Source: JBGPJM01 sp041485385 (GTDB taxonomy: Bacteria; Planctomycetota; Phycisphaerae; Phycisphaerales; UBA1924). Taken from it: a stretch of 18,731 nt of DNA. The translations under genes were made by a program, and so were the position numbers. The stretch lies in the NCBI GenBank assembly GCA_041485385.1, contig JBGPJM010000080.1, positions 1 through 18,731 on the forward strand, in the 5' to 3' direction. Every line of letters starts with the position of its first letter. Within the stretch, counting starts at the first letter, position 1. Below, piece by piece: positions 1-7,900 of this stretch. The notes below the pieces were generated by a model. It had not been told where the DNA came from. It ran no database searches and saw only the letters and a list, made by a program, of their open reading frames with translations.

Positions 1-594
1 AAGCTGCTGAAGAACGGCAAGCACCTGGGCGTGCACCACCTGGAGTACGCCTATCAGGAGGGCGAGGGCGGCATCGCCGACGCGCTCAAGCTGGCCGAGG
101 AGTTCTCGGATGGCGGCAAGATCTGCGTGGTGCTGGGGGACAACATCATCGAGACCAACATCCGCAAGGCCTCAGGGAACTTCTTCACGCAGGCCAGCGG
201 CGCCAAGCTGCTCCTGAAGGAAGTGCCGGACCCGGAGCGATTCGGCGTGGCGGAACTGGACGGTACCGGGCCGCGGGCGAGGATCCTGAACATCGTGGAG
301 AAGCCGGCGCAGCCAAGGAGCAATCTGGCGGTGACCGGGATCTACTTCTACGACAACGACGTCTTCGACATCTGCCGCACGCTCAAGCCCAGCGGGCGCG
401 GTGAGCTGGAGATCACCGACGTCAACAACGCCTACCTGGCACGCGGCGACCTGACCTTCGAAGTCCTCGAAGGCTGGTGGACCGACGCTGGGACGTTCGA
501 CAGCCTGCACCGCGCCGGCCGATATGTCGCCGAAGGCGGCGCCAACCAGACGGACCCGACGGCCTCGGCGCCGACGCTCTTCAAGACCCACTGA
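1..594 (+). CDS. rfbA: Glucose-1-phosphate thymidylyltransferase, C-terminal part (5' end outside window)
   Basis: It makes dTDP-glucose from glucose-1-phosphate and dTTP, the first step of dTDP-deoxysugar synthesis in the cytoplasm. The frame is open from base 1, so about 197 C-terminal residues are visible and the N-terminal GGxGTRL nucleotide loop lies outside. Visible family signatures, in order, are EGEGGIADALKLAEEF, VVLGDNIIE (metal-binding LGDN), DPERFGVAELD, VEKPAQPRSNLAVTGIYFYD, SGRGELEITDVNNAYL and WWTDAGTFDSL. The chain stops soon after the DAGT motif and lacks the long helical tail of enterobacterial RmlA, so it is the short form of the family. The next gene begins 3 nt after the TGA stop, so the two are surely cotranscribed. 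Confidence 0.95.
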   Translation, partial: KLLKNGKHLGVHHLEYAYQEGEGGIADALKLAEEFSDGGKICVVLGDNIIETNIRKASGNFFTQASGAKLLLKEVPDPERFGVAELDGTGPRARILNIVEKPAQPRSNLAVTGIYFYDNDVFDICRTLKPSGRGELEITDVNNAYLARGDLTFEVLEGWWTDAGTFDSLHRAGRYVAEGGANQTDPTASAPTLFKTH

Positions 595-597
595 GCC

Positions 598-1128
598 ATG
601 ATCCCCCCCACTCCCCATACGCCGACGCCGGGCATGCCGCCGCCTTCGCCCCGCGTCATGACCACCGGACTCCCCGAGGCATTCGCCGCGGCTCGTGAAG
701 CGGTCGAACCGGTCTTCGTCCCGGCGACGGTATTCACCGACGACCGCGGCTGGTCGCTCATGAACCAGATGCTCGGGGTGATGTCGGCGCACGGGCAGCT
801 CAACTACTCGGTGCAGTACCCGGGGGTGATCAAGGCCTGGCACCGGCACGCGCAGCAGACGGATTTCTGGATCTGCCTGGGCGGGCACATCAAGGTAGGG
901 GTTCACCGCGAGACCGACGGCCGGTCGTGGGTGGCGGTGATCGGGGAGAAGCGGCCGGGCGTCATGATCATCCCGCCACCCTTGTGGCACGGCGCCGCAA
1001 CCGTGGGCGATGCCCCGGCGGGGCTTCTCTACTACGTCACGCACGCCTACAACACGCAGAAGCCCGACGAGGAGCGGCGGGCGTGGGACAGCGTGCCGGG
1101 CTTCCCGTGGGGGGTGCGGCACGGATGA
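598..1128 (+). CDS. RmlC-like cupin, dTDP-4-dehydrorhamnose 3,5-epimerase-related (divergent)
   Basis: A 176-residue single-domain cupin. Its place between rfbA and rfbD suggests the epimerase step on dTDP-4-keto-6-deoxyglucose. Family features are FTDDRGWSLMN (46-56), QLNYSVQYPGVIKAWHRH (67-84), a G-H-I-K-V-G turn near 96-101, the cupin IPPPLWHG (125-132) and a C-terminal PDEERRAWD (156-164). The usual GVxRGLHYQ segment is replaced by GVIKAWHRH, so one catalytic-type His is kept in a changed setting. The product may therefore be a 3- or 5-epimer other than rhamnose. The ATG at 598 has no clear ribosome site and the first 20 residues are proline-rich, so the ATG at 658 is an alternative start. 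The TGA overlaps the next ATG (ATGA at 1125-1128). Confidence 0.8.
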   Translation: MIPPTPHTPTPGMPPPSPRVMTTGLPEAFAAAREAVEPVFVPATVFTDDRGWSLMNQMLGVMSAHGQLNYSVQYPGVIKAWHRHAQQTDFWICLGGHIKVGVHRETDGRSWVAVIGEKRPGVMIIPPPLWHGAATVGDAPAGLLYYVTHAYNTQKPDEERRAWDSVPGFPWGVRHG

Positions 1129-2036
1129 GCCGCTCGCGCGATGCCGAGGCGAAAACGATGGACCGCGTGCGTCGGCGCTGGGGGGATCGCCCGCGTGTCC
1201 TGCTGCTGGGCGCCGACGGGATGCTGGGACGGGCGATCCAGGCCGGGCTCGCCGAGAGGTCCTGGAGTTTCCATGCCCCGGCGATAGCGGAGTTCGACCT
1301 TGCGGACCCGGCGACGTTCCGGAGGGCCGCGTCGTGGCGCGAGCCGGCACGTCTGGTCATCAACTGCGCGGCCTGGACCGATGTCGACGGCGCCGAGGCG
1401 AGAGAGGCCGAGGCGACGGCGGTAAACGGTGAAGGGGTCCGCCGGCTGGTCGATCTCTGCGCATCCTGGGATGCGCTCCTGGTGGCGTACGGCACCGACT
1501 ATGTCTTCGACGGCCAGGGCCGCGCCCCGTACCGCGTCGACGCGCCGCGCTCGCCCGTCAATGCATACGGGCGGAGCAAGGCGGTCGGCGAAGAGGCTCT
1601 GGAGCGGTCGCGAATCGACTGGCTCAATATCCGCACGAGCTGGCTGTACGCACCCTGGGGAAGGAACTTCGTGCTCACGATCCGCAAGCTGCTGTTCGAA
1701 CGCCCGTCGATCAAGGTCGTGAGCGACCAGCGGGGGCGTCCGACATCCGCGGAACACCTGGCAAACTCGACATTGGCGCTGATCGATCGGGGCGCGTCGG
1801 GGAGCGTGCACGTGACCGACGGGGGCGAGTGCACATGGTTCGAGTTCGCCCGCGAGATCGGGCGGATGGCCGGCGCGCCCGGGCACGTTGAGCCGTGCAC
1901 GAGCGACGAGTTCCCCCGGTCCGCGAGGAGGCCGGCCTACAGCGTCCTGGATCTTTCCGTCGCCGAGTCGCTGCTGGGCCCGATGCCGGACTGGCGCCGG
2001 AACCTCGCGGGAGTGCTGGGGCGACTGTCGCCCTGA
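1125..2036 (+). CDS. rfbD: dTDP-4-dehydrorhamnose reductase
   Basis: It reduces dTDP-4-dehydro-L-rhamnose to dTDP-L-rhamnose with NAD(P)H, the last step of the pathway. The 303 residues form an extended SDR/RmlD fold: dinucleotide loop GADGMLG (29-35), NCAAWTDVDGAE (80-91, the RmlD signature), TDYVFDG (124-130), the YxxxK pair Tyr148/Lys152 in AYGRSK, and RTSWLYAPWGRNFV (170-183). The start is the ATG in the ATGA overlap with the cupin gene, which implies translational coupling. It gives about 20 extra polar residues before the Rossmann core; an in-frame ATG at residue 12 is a less favoured choice. Length and motifs are normal for the family. Confidence 0.93.
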   Translation: MSRSRDAEAKTMDRVRRRWGDRPRVLLLGADGMLGRAIQAGLAERSWSFHAPAIAEFDLADPATFRRAASWREPARLVINCAAWTDVDGAEAREAEATAVNGEGVRRLVDLCASWDALLVAYGTDYVFDGQGRAPYRVDAPRSPVNAYGRSKAVGEEALERSRIDWLNIRTSWLYAPWGRNFVLTIRKLLFERPSIKVVSDQRGRPTSAEHLANSTLALIDRGASGSVHVTDGGECTWFEFAREIGRMAGAPGHVEPCTSDEFPRSARRPAYSVLDLSVAESLLGPMPDWRRNLAGVLGRLSP

Positions 2037-2124
2037 CGGCGCGGCGCACCGTCGGCGGAGACGATCGCGGTGAGTACGATTGGCCACGATCCCGTCGCGC
2101 CAAGCCCACGGAGAACGCCGGAGC

Positions 2125-3162
2125 ATGTTCAAGCACATCCTGGTCACCGGCGGAGCGGGGTTCATCGGGTCCAACTTCGTGCGTTTCGTGCTGAAGCACC
2201 GCCCCGCTGTCGCCGTGACGAACCTGGACCTCCTGACCTACTCGGGGAACCTGGAAAATCTGCGCGACGTGGAACGCGACGGGCGGTACCGGTTCGTCCG
2301 CGGCGATATCCGCGACGCGGCGTTGTGCTCGGGCCTGATGGAGGAGTGCGACGCGGTCGTGCATATGGCCGCGGAAAGCCACGTCGACCGGTCGATCCTG
2401 GACTCCGGGCCGTTCGTCTCGACCAACGTCGTCGGGACGCAAGTGCTGCTGGATTGCGCCCGACTGGCCCGGGGCGGCAAGGGGGCCGGGCGGTTCGTGT
2501 ACGTCGGCACCGACGAGGTCTACGGCTCCCTCCCGCTCGAGCGGCCCGATCTGAAGTTCGTGGAGGACTCGCCCTTTGCGCCAAACAGCCCGTACGCGGC
2601 GAGCAAGGCGGCGGGGGACATGCTCGCACGGGCCTACCACCACACGTTCGGAATGGACATGGTGACGACCCGCTGCTCGAACAACTTCGGGCCGTACCAG
2701 TTCCCGGAGAAGGTCATCCCGTTGTTCGTGACCAACCTGCTTGAGGGCGCGCAGGTGCCGCTGTACGGCGACGGCAAGAACGTGCGGGACTGGCTGCACG
2801 TGGACGACCACTGCGAGGCGATCCTGGCCGTGCTGGAGCGTGGACGCGGCGGCGAGGCGTACAACATCGGCGGGAACAACGAGCGGTCGAACCTCGAGCT
2901 GACGCACACGATCCTGGCGATCATGGGGAGGGGCACGGAGTCGATCCGGTATGTGCCCGACCGGCTCGGGCATGACCGGCGCTACGCGATCGATGCCGCC
3001 AAGATCGAACGGGAACTCGGCTGGCGCCCGACTCGCTCGGCGTGGCCCGGCGCGCTGGAGGAGACGGTGGAGTGGTACACCGGACAGCCGGAGTGGTGGC
3101 GGCGGGTGAAGAGCGGCGACTACCGTGAGTACTACGCCCGCCAGTACGCCGGACGGGCGTGA
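2125..3162 (+). CDS. rfbB: dTDP-glucose 4,6-dehydratase
   Basis: An NAD-dependent enzyme that converts dTDP-glucose to dTDP-4-keto-6-deoxyglucose, the branch-point intermediate for the two genes upstream. It has 345 residues, normal for RmlB. Visible motifs are VTGGAGFIGSNFVR (7-20), LTYSGNLENL (37-46), HMAAESHVDRS (80-90), the catalytic TDE in GTDEVYG (Thr129-Asp130-Glu131), Tyr157/Lys161 in PYAASK, NNFGPYQFPEKVIPLF (186-201) and RDWLHVDDHC (221-230). The ATG at 2125 was chosen because it places MFKHILVTGG at the normal N-terminus, with GGAG about 11 nt upstream at 2110-2113. In-frame upstream codons would add an unlikely arginine-rich leader. An 88-bp gap separates it from rfbD. No convincing terminator follows. 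Confidence 0.96.
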   Translation: MFKHILVTGGAGFIGSNFVRFVLKHRPAVAVTNLDLLTYSGNLENLRDVERDGRYRFVRGDIRDAALCSGLMEECDAVVHMAAESHVDRSILDSGPFVSTNVVGTQVLLDCARLARGGKGAGRFVYVGTDEVYGSLPLERPDLKFVEDSPFAPNSPYAASKAAGDMLARAYHHTFGMDMVTTRCSNNFGPYQFPEKVIPLFVTNLLEGAQVPLYGDGKNVRDWLHVDDHCEAILAVLERGRGGEAYNIGGNNERSNLELTHTILAIMGRGTESIRYVPDRLGHDRRYAIDAAKIERELGWRPTRSAWPGALEETVEWYTGQPEWWRRVKSGDYREYYARQYAGRA

Positions 3163-3815
3163 GCGTCTTCGTCGAGGGCATGCGCCGGGTTGTCCGTATC
3201 TCACGCAGACGGTCGTCGGTCAATCGGGATGGGGGGGAGCCTTTCAGCCTGGTCCACGAGTCCAGGCTCCGCAGCACGCTGAAGGTTTGACAGTACCTGA
3301 AGTACCCGATCTACCCTCGCAGATAGACCGAGTGCCCGTTCGGGCCTTCGTCGCGGGACCGTCCCACAACTACTACGCCCTCTGCTGACTTCTCCGACGA
3401 GGTCATCGGCCCTCACGGACCGATCCGCCGCGCTCTCCGTGCGTTTGCACACGGCCCTACGGCACGCTGGAGACCTCCCGAGGTAAGTTCGATCGCGTCC
3501 GCCGCACGACCGCCGGATTTCCGCACGTGGCCTTTGATAGATGTGGACTTCGCGGTCACATGCCCGCTCGTCCGGCTACGCACGCCTCCATCTGGTTTTT
3601 GTGCGTCGGCCCACGACCGTCGCTCTGGGCTTCCTTCAGACCCCGCCTCGCGACGACGCCCTTGCCCTTCGCTCGGCCATCACCTCCATCAGGTTGGCCA
3701 GAGGACTTTCACCTCCGGGTGTGATCGAACATGCTTGGCACACACGACAAAGGGACCGGTCTTTGTGGACCGGTCCCCGCAAAGTTGCGTCAAGAGGGTG
3801 GGAGATGGAGTCGTT
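3163..3815. repeat. Non-coding intergenic region resembling a widespread dispersed repeat
   Basis: These 653 bases hold no frame that looks like a real protein: all short frames are arginine/proline/serine-rich and mutually overlapping. From about 3230 to 3790 the + strand carries blocks I recall as recurring, nearly word for word, in intergenic regions of many environmental bacteria: CAACTACTACGCCCTCTGCT (3367-3386), GCTTCCTTCAGACCCCGCCT (near 3628-3647) and GGACTTTCACCTCC (near 3704-3717), then an ATGCTTGGCACACA block just before a stable hairpin. A 7-bp inverted repeat lies at 3246-3252/3262-3268. The parent element is not known to me, so calling it a mobile-element remnant is an inference; that the region is non-coding is clearer. 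Confidence 0.5.
3752..3777 (-). terminator. Perfect 10-bp-stem hairpin, possible terminator of the PEP-CTERM gene
   Basis: GGGACCGGTC (3752-3761) pairs perfectly with GACCGGTCCC (3768-3777) around a 6-nt loop. A second small inverted repeat, CGCAA/TTGCG, follows at 3778-3789. On the minus strand the hairpin starts 38 nt after the stop codon of the PEP-CTERM gene and is followed by a weak CTTTGTCG tract, so it could end that transcript. It also marks the right edge of the repeat-like region, so it may belong to the element instead. The poor T tract lowers confidence in factor-independent termination. Confidence 0.5.
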
Positions 3816-4562
3816 TCAGGCTCGCTGGAGCCGACGGCGGCGAATGTACCCAAAGCACATGAGCCCGCCAAGGCTCGTCATCCCCGCCCAGCCGGCCGGA
3901 GGAAGGGGGACCAACATGAGGACGTCCTGGTGCTGGTGACCGACCTGGCCTTCGAAGCCAGCATCCCAGTTCTGGAGCACGCGTGCGTTGCCCAGGCTCA
4001 CCGTGACGTAATCGCCACTGACGAGGATCACGTACCCCGCGGCAAGGGCGCCGGCATTCGCAGCCGCGACGAATGAGTTATTCACGCCAACGTTCGTTTC
4101 GCCCTCAATGAACCAGATGGCTTCCTGAAGATCACGTGCGGTCGATGCTCGGCCCGCGCCCGGCGTGAAGTTGTAGCCGGCCAGGGTGCCTGCGCGGAAC
4201 TGCTCGTACAGCCATGCCGTGCGCCCGTCGAGCGGATCGGACGGGCCGCCGGTGAAGCCGCCAAAGACCGCGCTGTCGCTGATGACCGTTCCGTAGTTGT
4301 TGAACGGGGCGTCCGTGCTGAAGAACTCGGTGGTCTCGAGGCAGAACGTCTGGAAACCTGCGACGCCGGCGATCAGGTCTCCATCCAGGACGCCGCTGAA
4401 CCCGACAACGGGCTGCACACGGAACTCGCCGCCGCCGTAGTTGTTGTCTCGATAGGGAATGCCCGGATCAAGCATGTTGACAGTGGAGGCATGAAGTACC
4501 AACGGCAAGGCCAGAGATGCTGCGAGAAGCCCCAGTGTGAACGGTCTGTGTGATGTCGCCAT
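3816..4562 (-). CDS. Secreted VPLP-type PEP-CTERM protein with a putative thioester (Cys-Gln) domain
   Basis: A 248-residue exported protein and likely substrate of the exosortase in this window. It has a signal peptide (hydrophobic 9-24, likely cleavage after LHA near residue 25). The C-terminus is a tripartite sorting signal: VPLPPAGW (218-225), a hydrophobic stretch to about 240, then RRRRLQR. This is the VPLP variant of PEP-CTERM. The ectodomain contains FQTFCLE (70-76) and DLQEAIWFIEGE (144-155). Cys74 is the only ectodomain cysteine, and together with Gln146 it matches the Cys and Gln motifs of thioester-forming adhesin domains. That function is inferred. The start is the ATG at 4562, preceded by a strong AAGGAAGGGG site. 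The gene is monocistronic, downstream of the eps operon terminator. Confidence 0.85.
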   Translation of the reverse strand: MATSHRPFTLGLLAASLALPLVLHASTVNMLDPGIPYRDNNYGGGEFRVQPVVGFSGVLDGDLIAGVAGFQTFCLETTEFFSTDAPFNNYGTVISDSAVFGGFTGGPSDPLDGRTAWLYEQFRAGTLAGYNFTPGAGRASTARDLQEAIWFIEGETNVGVNNSFVAAANAGALAAGYVILVSGDYVTVSLGNARVLQNWDAGFEGQVGHQHQDVLMLVPLPPAGWAGMTSLGGLMCFGYIRRRRLQRA

Positions 4563-4579
4563 AACCCCTTCCTTTATCT

Positions 4580-4605
4580 ATGCAAAGGAACCGATCGTTT
4601 GTCAA
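4580..4605 (-). promoter_or_regulatory. Candidate sigma70-type promoter for the PEP-CTERM gene
   Basis: On the minus strand a perfect TTGACA lies at 4605-4600. A weak -10-like CATAGAT follows after 17 nt. Transcription would start only a dozen or so bases before the ATG, overlapping the AAGGAAGGGG ribosome site, so the leader would be very short. The -35 match is good, the -10 match poor, so this is tentative. Confidence 0.35.
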
Positions 4606-4617
4606 ATACACAACGCG

Positions 4618-4637
4618 CCATCGAGAAAACTCGATGG
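4618..4637. promoter_or_regulatory. 8-bp inverted repeat just upstream of the candidate -35 box
   Basis: CCATCGAG (4618-4625) and CTCGATGG (4630-4637) are perfect inverted arms around a 4-nt AAAA spacer. On the minus strand it ends 12 bp before the TTGACA element of the PEP-CTERM gene, a typical place for an activator operator. As DNA or RNA it could also form a stable hairpin. Confidence 0.4.
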
Positions 4638-4692
4638 TTCACACATTGCCGCAACTCAAAGTCGTACCCGAATCCGTGGCGCCAGCCAGCGA

Positions 4693-4712
4693 GCGGGCAT
4701 TGCAATGCCCGC
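4693..4712. promoter_or_regulatory. Perfect 20-bp palindrome, possible operator
   Basis: GCGGGCATTG at 4693-4702 is followed directly by its exact reverse complement CAATGCCCGC (4703-4712), with no spacer. It lies about 130 bp upstream of the PEP-CTERM start and about 200 bp past the eps operon terminator, so it is not needed for termination. Uninterrupted symmetry of this length suggests a dimeric regulator site. No regulator gene is visible in the window. Confidence 0.4.
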
Positions 4713-4870
4713 CCGATCGCCATCACCCGGGAAACGCAACGGTCAACTCTGGAATGCGGAACCCACCATTGGTCACCAAGGACCACCCCTCCGTCACCAT
4801 GGACTAAGGGGATTGACCTAAATGTATACATGCCGGCCCGGTGAAGGTCAAGCGTTATCTGAGCCAAATC

Positions 4871-4897
4871 AAAAAAACATCCCGCGGAAGGCGGGAT
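4871..4897 (-). terminator. Intrinsic terminator of the exopolysaccharide/exosortase operon
   Basis: On the minus strand ATCCCGC (4897-4891) pairs with GCGGGAT (4885-4879) around a 5-nt loop and is followed after one base by seven T residues (complement of the A run at 4871-4877). It begins 38 nt after the stop codon of the TPR gene. This is the clearest intrinsic terminator in the window and marks the end of the six-gene operon. Confidence 0.85.
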
Positions 4898-4935
4898 TGA
4901 GAGGGTTCAAACTGGGCTGGTTCTCTACGCCGTCA

Positions 4936-7900
4936 TTACCTGAGCGGTATCGCTGCCCGGACGTCGCTCAGCCGCTTGATCTGCTCCGCTGAGAACCTCG
5001 GCCCGGCGCCGTGGTTGGCGTCCAGGTCGGACAGCATCGCGGCCGACTCGTGCCTCTCGGCCTTGTCGCCCCTGCTCAGGAGCACGATCAGTTCGACCGT
5101 GGGGGACGCCGCAAGAGGATCCAGGGAGACGGCCTTCCGGAACGCCTCGATCGCCTCGGGACGCGCGCCGCGCGCCGCCTCGATGCTCCCGAGCGTGTCG
5201 TAGAACGCCGCGACCGGGCTCGCCTCGATTGCTTCTCGCACCAGCGCCCTGGCGCGATCCAGTGCCTGACGTCCCTGGCCTTGCCGGAGGAGCGCATACG
5301 CGAGGTTGTTCTTGATCGATGCGAGAACAGGCGAGGACGAGATGACGCCGCTCTGCAGAGACTGGTCGTACATGGCGACCATGGTGTCGAAATCGCCCAG
5401 ATACTCCGATACGACCGCCAGTCCCAGGCACGCGTCCAGGTCGGCCGGGTCTTCCCGTCGCACATGCCGATACGCCTCGGCCGCCTTCAGCGCGGTCTGC
5501 CTGGCCGACTCCGCGCTCCCGGCCGCGGCGTACCGGGCAGCGAGCCTCTCGTAGACTTTCCCGAGCGCGGCGTCTATCGCCGTCGTCGGGGTGGGATTGG
5601 CCGCGGCGGCCTTCTCGGCGGCGGCCACCGCCTCGGCGGGGTCGCCGCCGGTCTCGACCACGAGCACCGCCAGGCGGAGCTGGAGTTCGGCGGAACCGGG
5701 ATCCTCCTGCACGGCCTGGCGCAGCGTGTTGACAGCTCCAGACCCATCACCTGCGAGACGGAGTGCGTCGCTCAGCCCGATCATGACGGGGATAGTCGTC
5801 CCCGGTCGACCCGCCAACGCCCGGAGAATCTCAACCGCCTTGCCCGAAAGCTCCGCCTGGCTGGATTGAAACCGACGGGCCATCGCGGACCAGGCGGCGG
5901 CCAGGGCCATCTGGTCGTCGGGGGACGCTGTATCCAACGGTTGCTGCACCTGGGCAACCCATACTCTTGCGTCCGATTCGGGTGTGACGTGCAGGCCGGC
6001 CAGCGGCAGCCATACCTGGCGTCGGAACGAGGCGTCGCGGCTCAGCAGGGGCCCGAGCACGCCGGCGGCATCGTGCTGGCGACCGAGGGCGACCAACGAG
6101 CGGCCGTACACCGCCAGCACGGCCAACGCGGCCGTTCGATCCAGATTGGCGGACGCCCATGGCACACGGGGCTCGACCTGGTCGAGGGCGCCGGCCGGGT
6201 TGCCTGTCTCGAGCATCGACTCGCCAACGGCCGCGTCGGCCTCGGGCGACCTATCCAGCTGACGCCAGAGCGTCGCGGCGGCGCTGACGGCCTGCCAATC
6301 TCCGGCCGCGCGATAGACGGCGACGGCGATCCGGGCCGACTCGACCGTCGCCGGGAAAGCGGACGAGAGCCGTCGCACGATCGCGGCGGCATCGGTTGTA
6401 CGCGGCGGATCATGGCGTATGAGCTCCCGCACGACAAAGAGCTGGACCGTCACGTCGGATTGAAACTGGTCGGCCAGGGCCACCAAGGCCTTCGTTTCGC
6501 CCAGCCGGCCGGACGAGCGGAGCTGCTCGACGGCCCTGACGGCCTGAGCCCGGTCGCGAGTGGCCGGGTTGCGTTCAAGAGTCTCGGCGAGCGACTTGAG
6601 GTCGACCGACCGGCTGTCGGCGCCCGCGAGCATCGCCTGCTGGCGGACCAGCAGAAGCTGGGGGTTGTCGGACAGCCGCTCGAGGCCCCTGCGAACGACC
6701 TCCAGAGCGCCCGGGCGGTCGTCCCGCGCCAGAAGGAAGCGGGCAAGACCTGCCCAGCAGTCGGCATTGTCCGGGGCGGCCTCGACGGCCTTCTCGAACG
6801 CCAGCATCGCGGCCTCGGCCGACGAGTGTCGCTGCGCGAACCTTGCGCGCAGGACCAGGGCGGCGCCCGCAGGGAGGCTCATCCCGTCGGCAGCGCGGAG
6901 GACCGCCTCGGCGCTCGATGGATCGGCGAGAAAGGCCAGCCCGTCGGCGATCTGGAAGATCTGGTCGGGATTGTCGGGGGGCTGCTCGGCCAACCGGCGG
7001 TAGATGCGGAGCGCATCGGCATCGCGGTCCGTGCGGGCGTAGGCATCGGCCAGGCGGAGCCGCACGGGAACGGGCGAGCGGTCGCCGAGGCGGTTGTCGA
7101 GGGTCGCGGCCACGGCGGCGGCGGCGGCGAACTGAGCCTCGGCCATTAGTAGGTCGACAGCCTGGAGTCTGATGTCGGTAGGCAAGGCATCGTCGTTCCC
7201 GACGCGTTCGAGCTCGGTGCGGGCGGAGGCGAGATCGCCCTTCCGGATGAGGACGCGTGCCAGCTGCAACGCGACGGCTCCCTTGTCGGGCGCCACGTTG
7301 ACGGCTGCGCGGAGTTGCTCGATCGCTCCCGGTAGGTCCGGATGGATGTCGGCCGACGAGTCCTCCAGGAGCAACGCCCTGACGAGGAGCATCCGGACAG
7401 GGAGCAGATCGTGAGCCTCAACGGCCAGTCCGCGAAGGATCGCCACCGCCTCGTCGCGCGCACGGACCGAAACCGGCCCCTGTACCAGCGCTCGGGCGCG
7501 GGCGAGGCGGCTTGCGAGCGTGGGCCTGATCTCATCGGCGCCGACCATTGCCGCGACCTGCTTCGAGAGAGACTCGACATACGCCAGATCCTCCGCCGCG
7601 GCGGACGAGGCCAGGCAGGCCTGACGGACGACCATGCTGTCCGGGAACGCCGCGACCAGCGACTTCCACGCCGCGAGGGCGCCGGGGTCGCCGATGGCGT
7701 CTAGGTAGCGGGCCATCGCCAATCGCCATTGCTGCTCCTGGTCCTTGGGCGCACTTTGCACCAGGGCGGCGAGGGTCCGCGTGCCCTCGTCACGCCTTCC
7801 CGACGCGGCCAGGAGCAGCGATCGGGTCGCGGCGACCGCGGCGCGATCGCCCGACGAGCCGGCGGCCCGCTCGGCGGCGGCCAGGCACTCCTTCTGTTGT

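Larger units (their letters stand above)
4563..4935. other. 373-bp intergenic region with regulatory-looking structure
   Basis: No gene is supported here; a minus-strand frame at about 4574-4867 has no recognisable domain and no ribosome site. The region holds the upstream sequence of the PEP-CTERM gene (candidate promoter, an 8-bp-stem inverted repeat, a perfect 20-bp palindrome) and the terminator of the eps operon at its right end. Two further structures are the 10-bp palindrome ATGTATACAT (4822-4831) and the 7-bp inverted repeat TTGACCT/AGGTCAA (4813-4819/4845-4851) that brackets it. Local base composition is more AT-rich than in the flanking genes. Confidence 0.7.

Noticed and set aside
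1711..3204. Minus-strand open frame of about 497 codons across rfbD and rfbB
   Set aside because: It is antisense to two enzymes with complete motifs and has low-complexity Arg/Pro/Ala composition.
3752..3777. Hairpin as terminator of the plus-strand rfb operon
   Set aside because: It lies about 590 nt past the rfbB stop and has no T tract on the plus strand. It fits the minus-strand gene or the repeat better.
3534..4076. Plus-strand frame across the repeat-like region into the PEP-CTERM gene
   Set aside because: Its first half is the translated repeat that gives spurious hypothetical proteins in other genomes; its second half is antisense to the PEP-CTERM gene.
4574..4867. Minus-strand 97-codon frame upstream of the PEP-CTERM gene
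   Set aside because: There is no recognisable domain, no ribosome site and no typical third-position GC bias, and it overlaps the palindromes and candidate promoter.
5011..7149. Long plus-strand open frame (712 codons) opposite the TPR gene
   Set aside because: It is the antisense of a convincing TPR repeat protein. Its translation is arginine/glycine-rich with no domain, a usual artefact of high GC.
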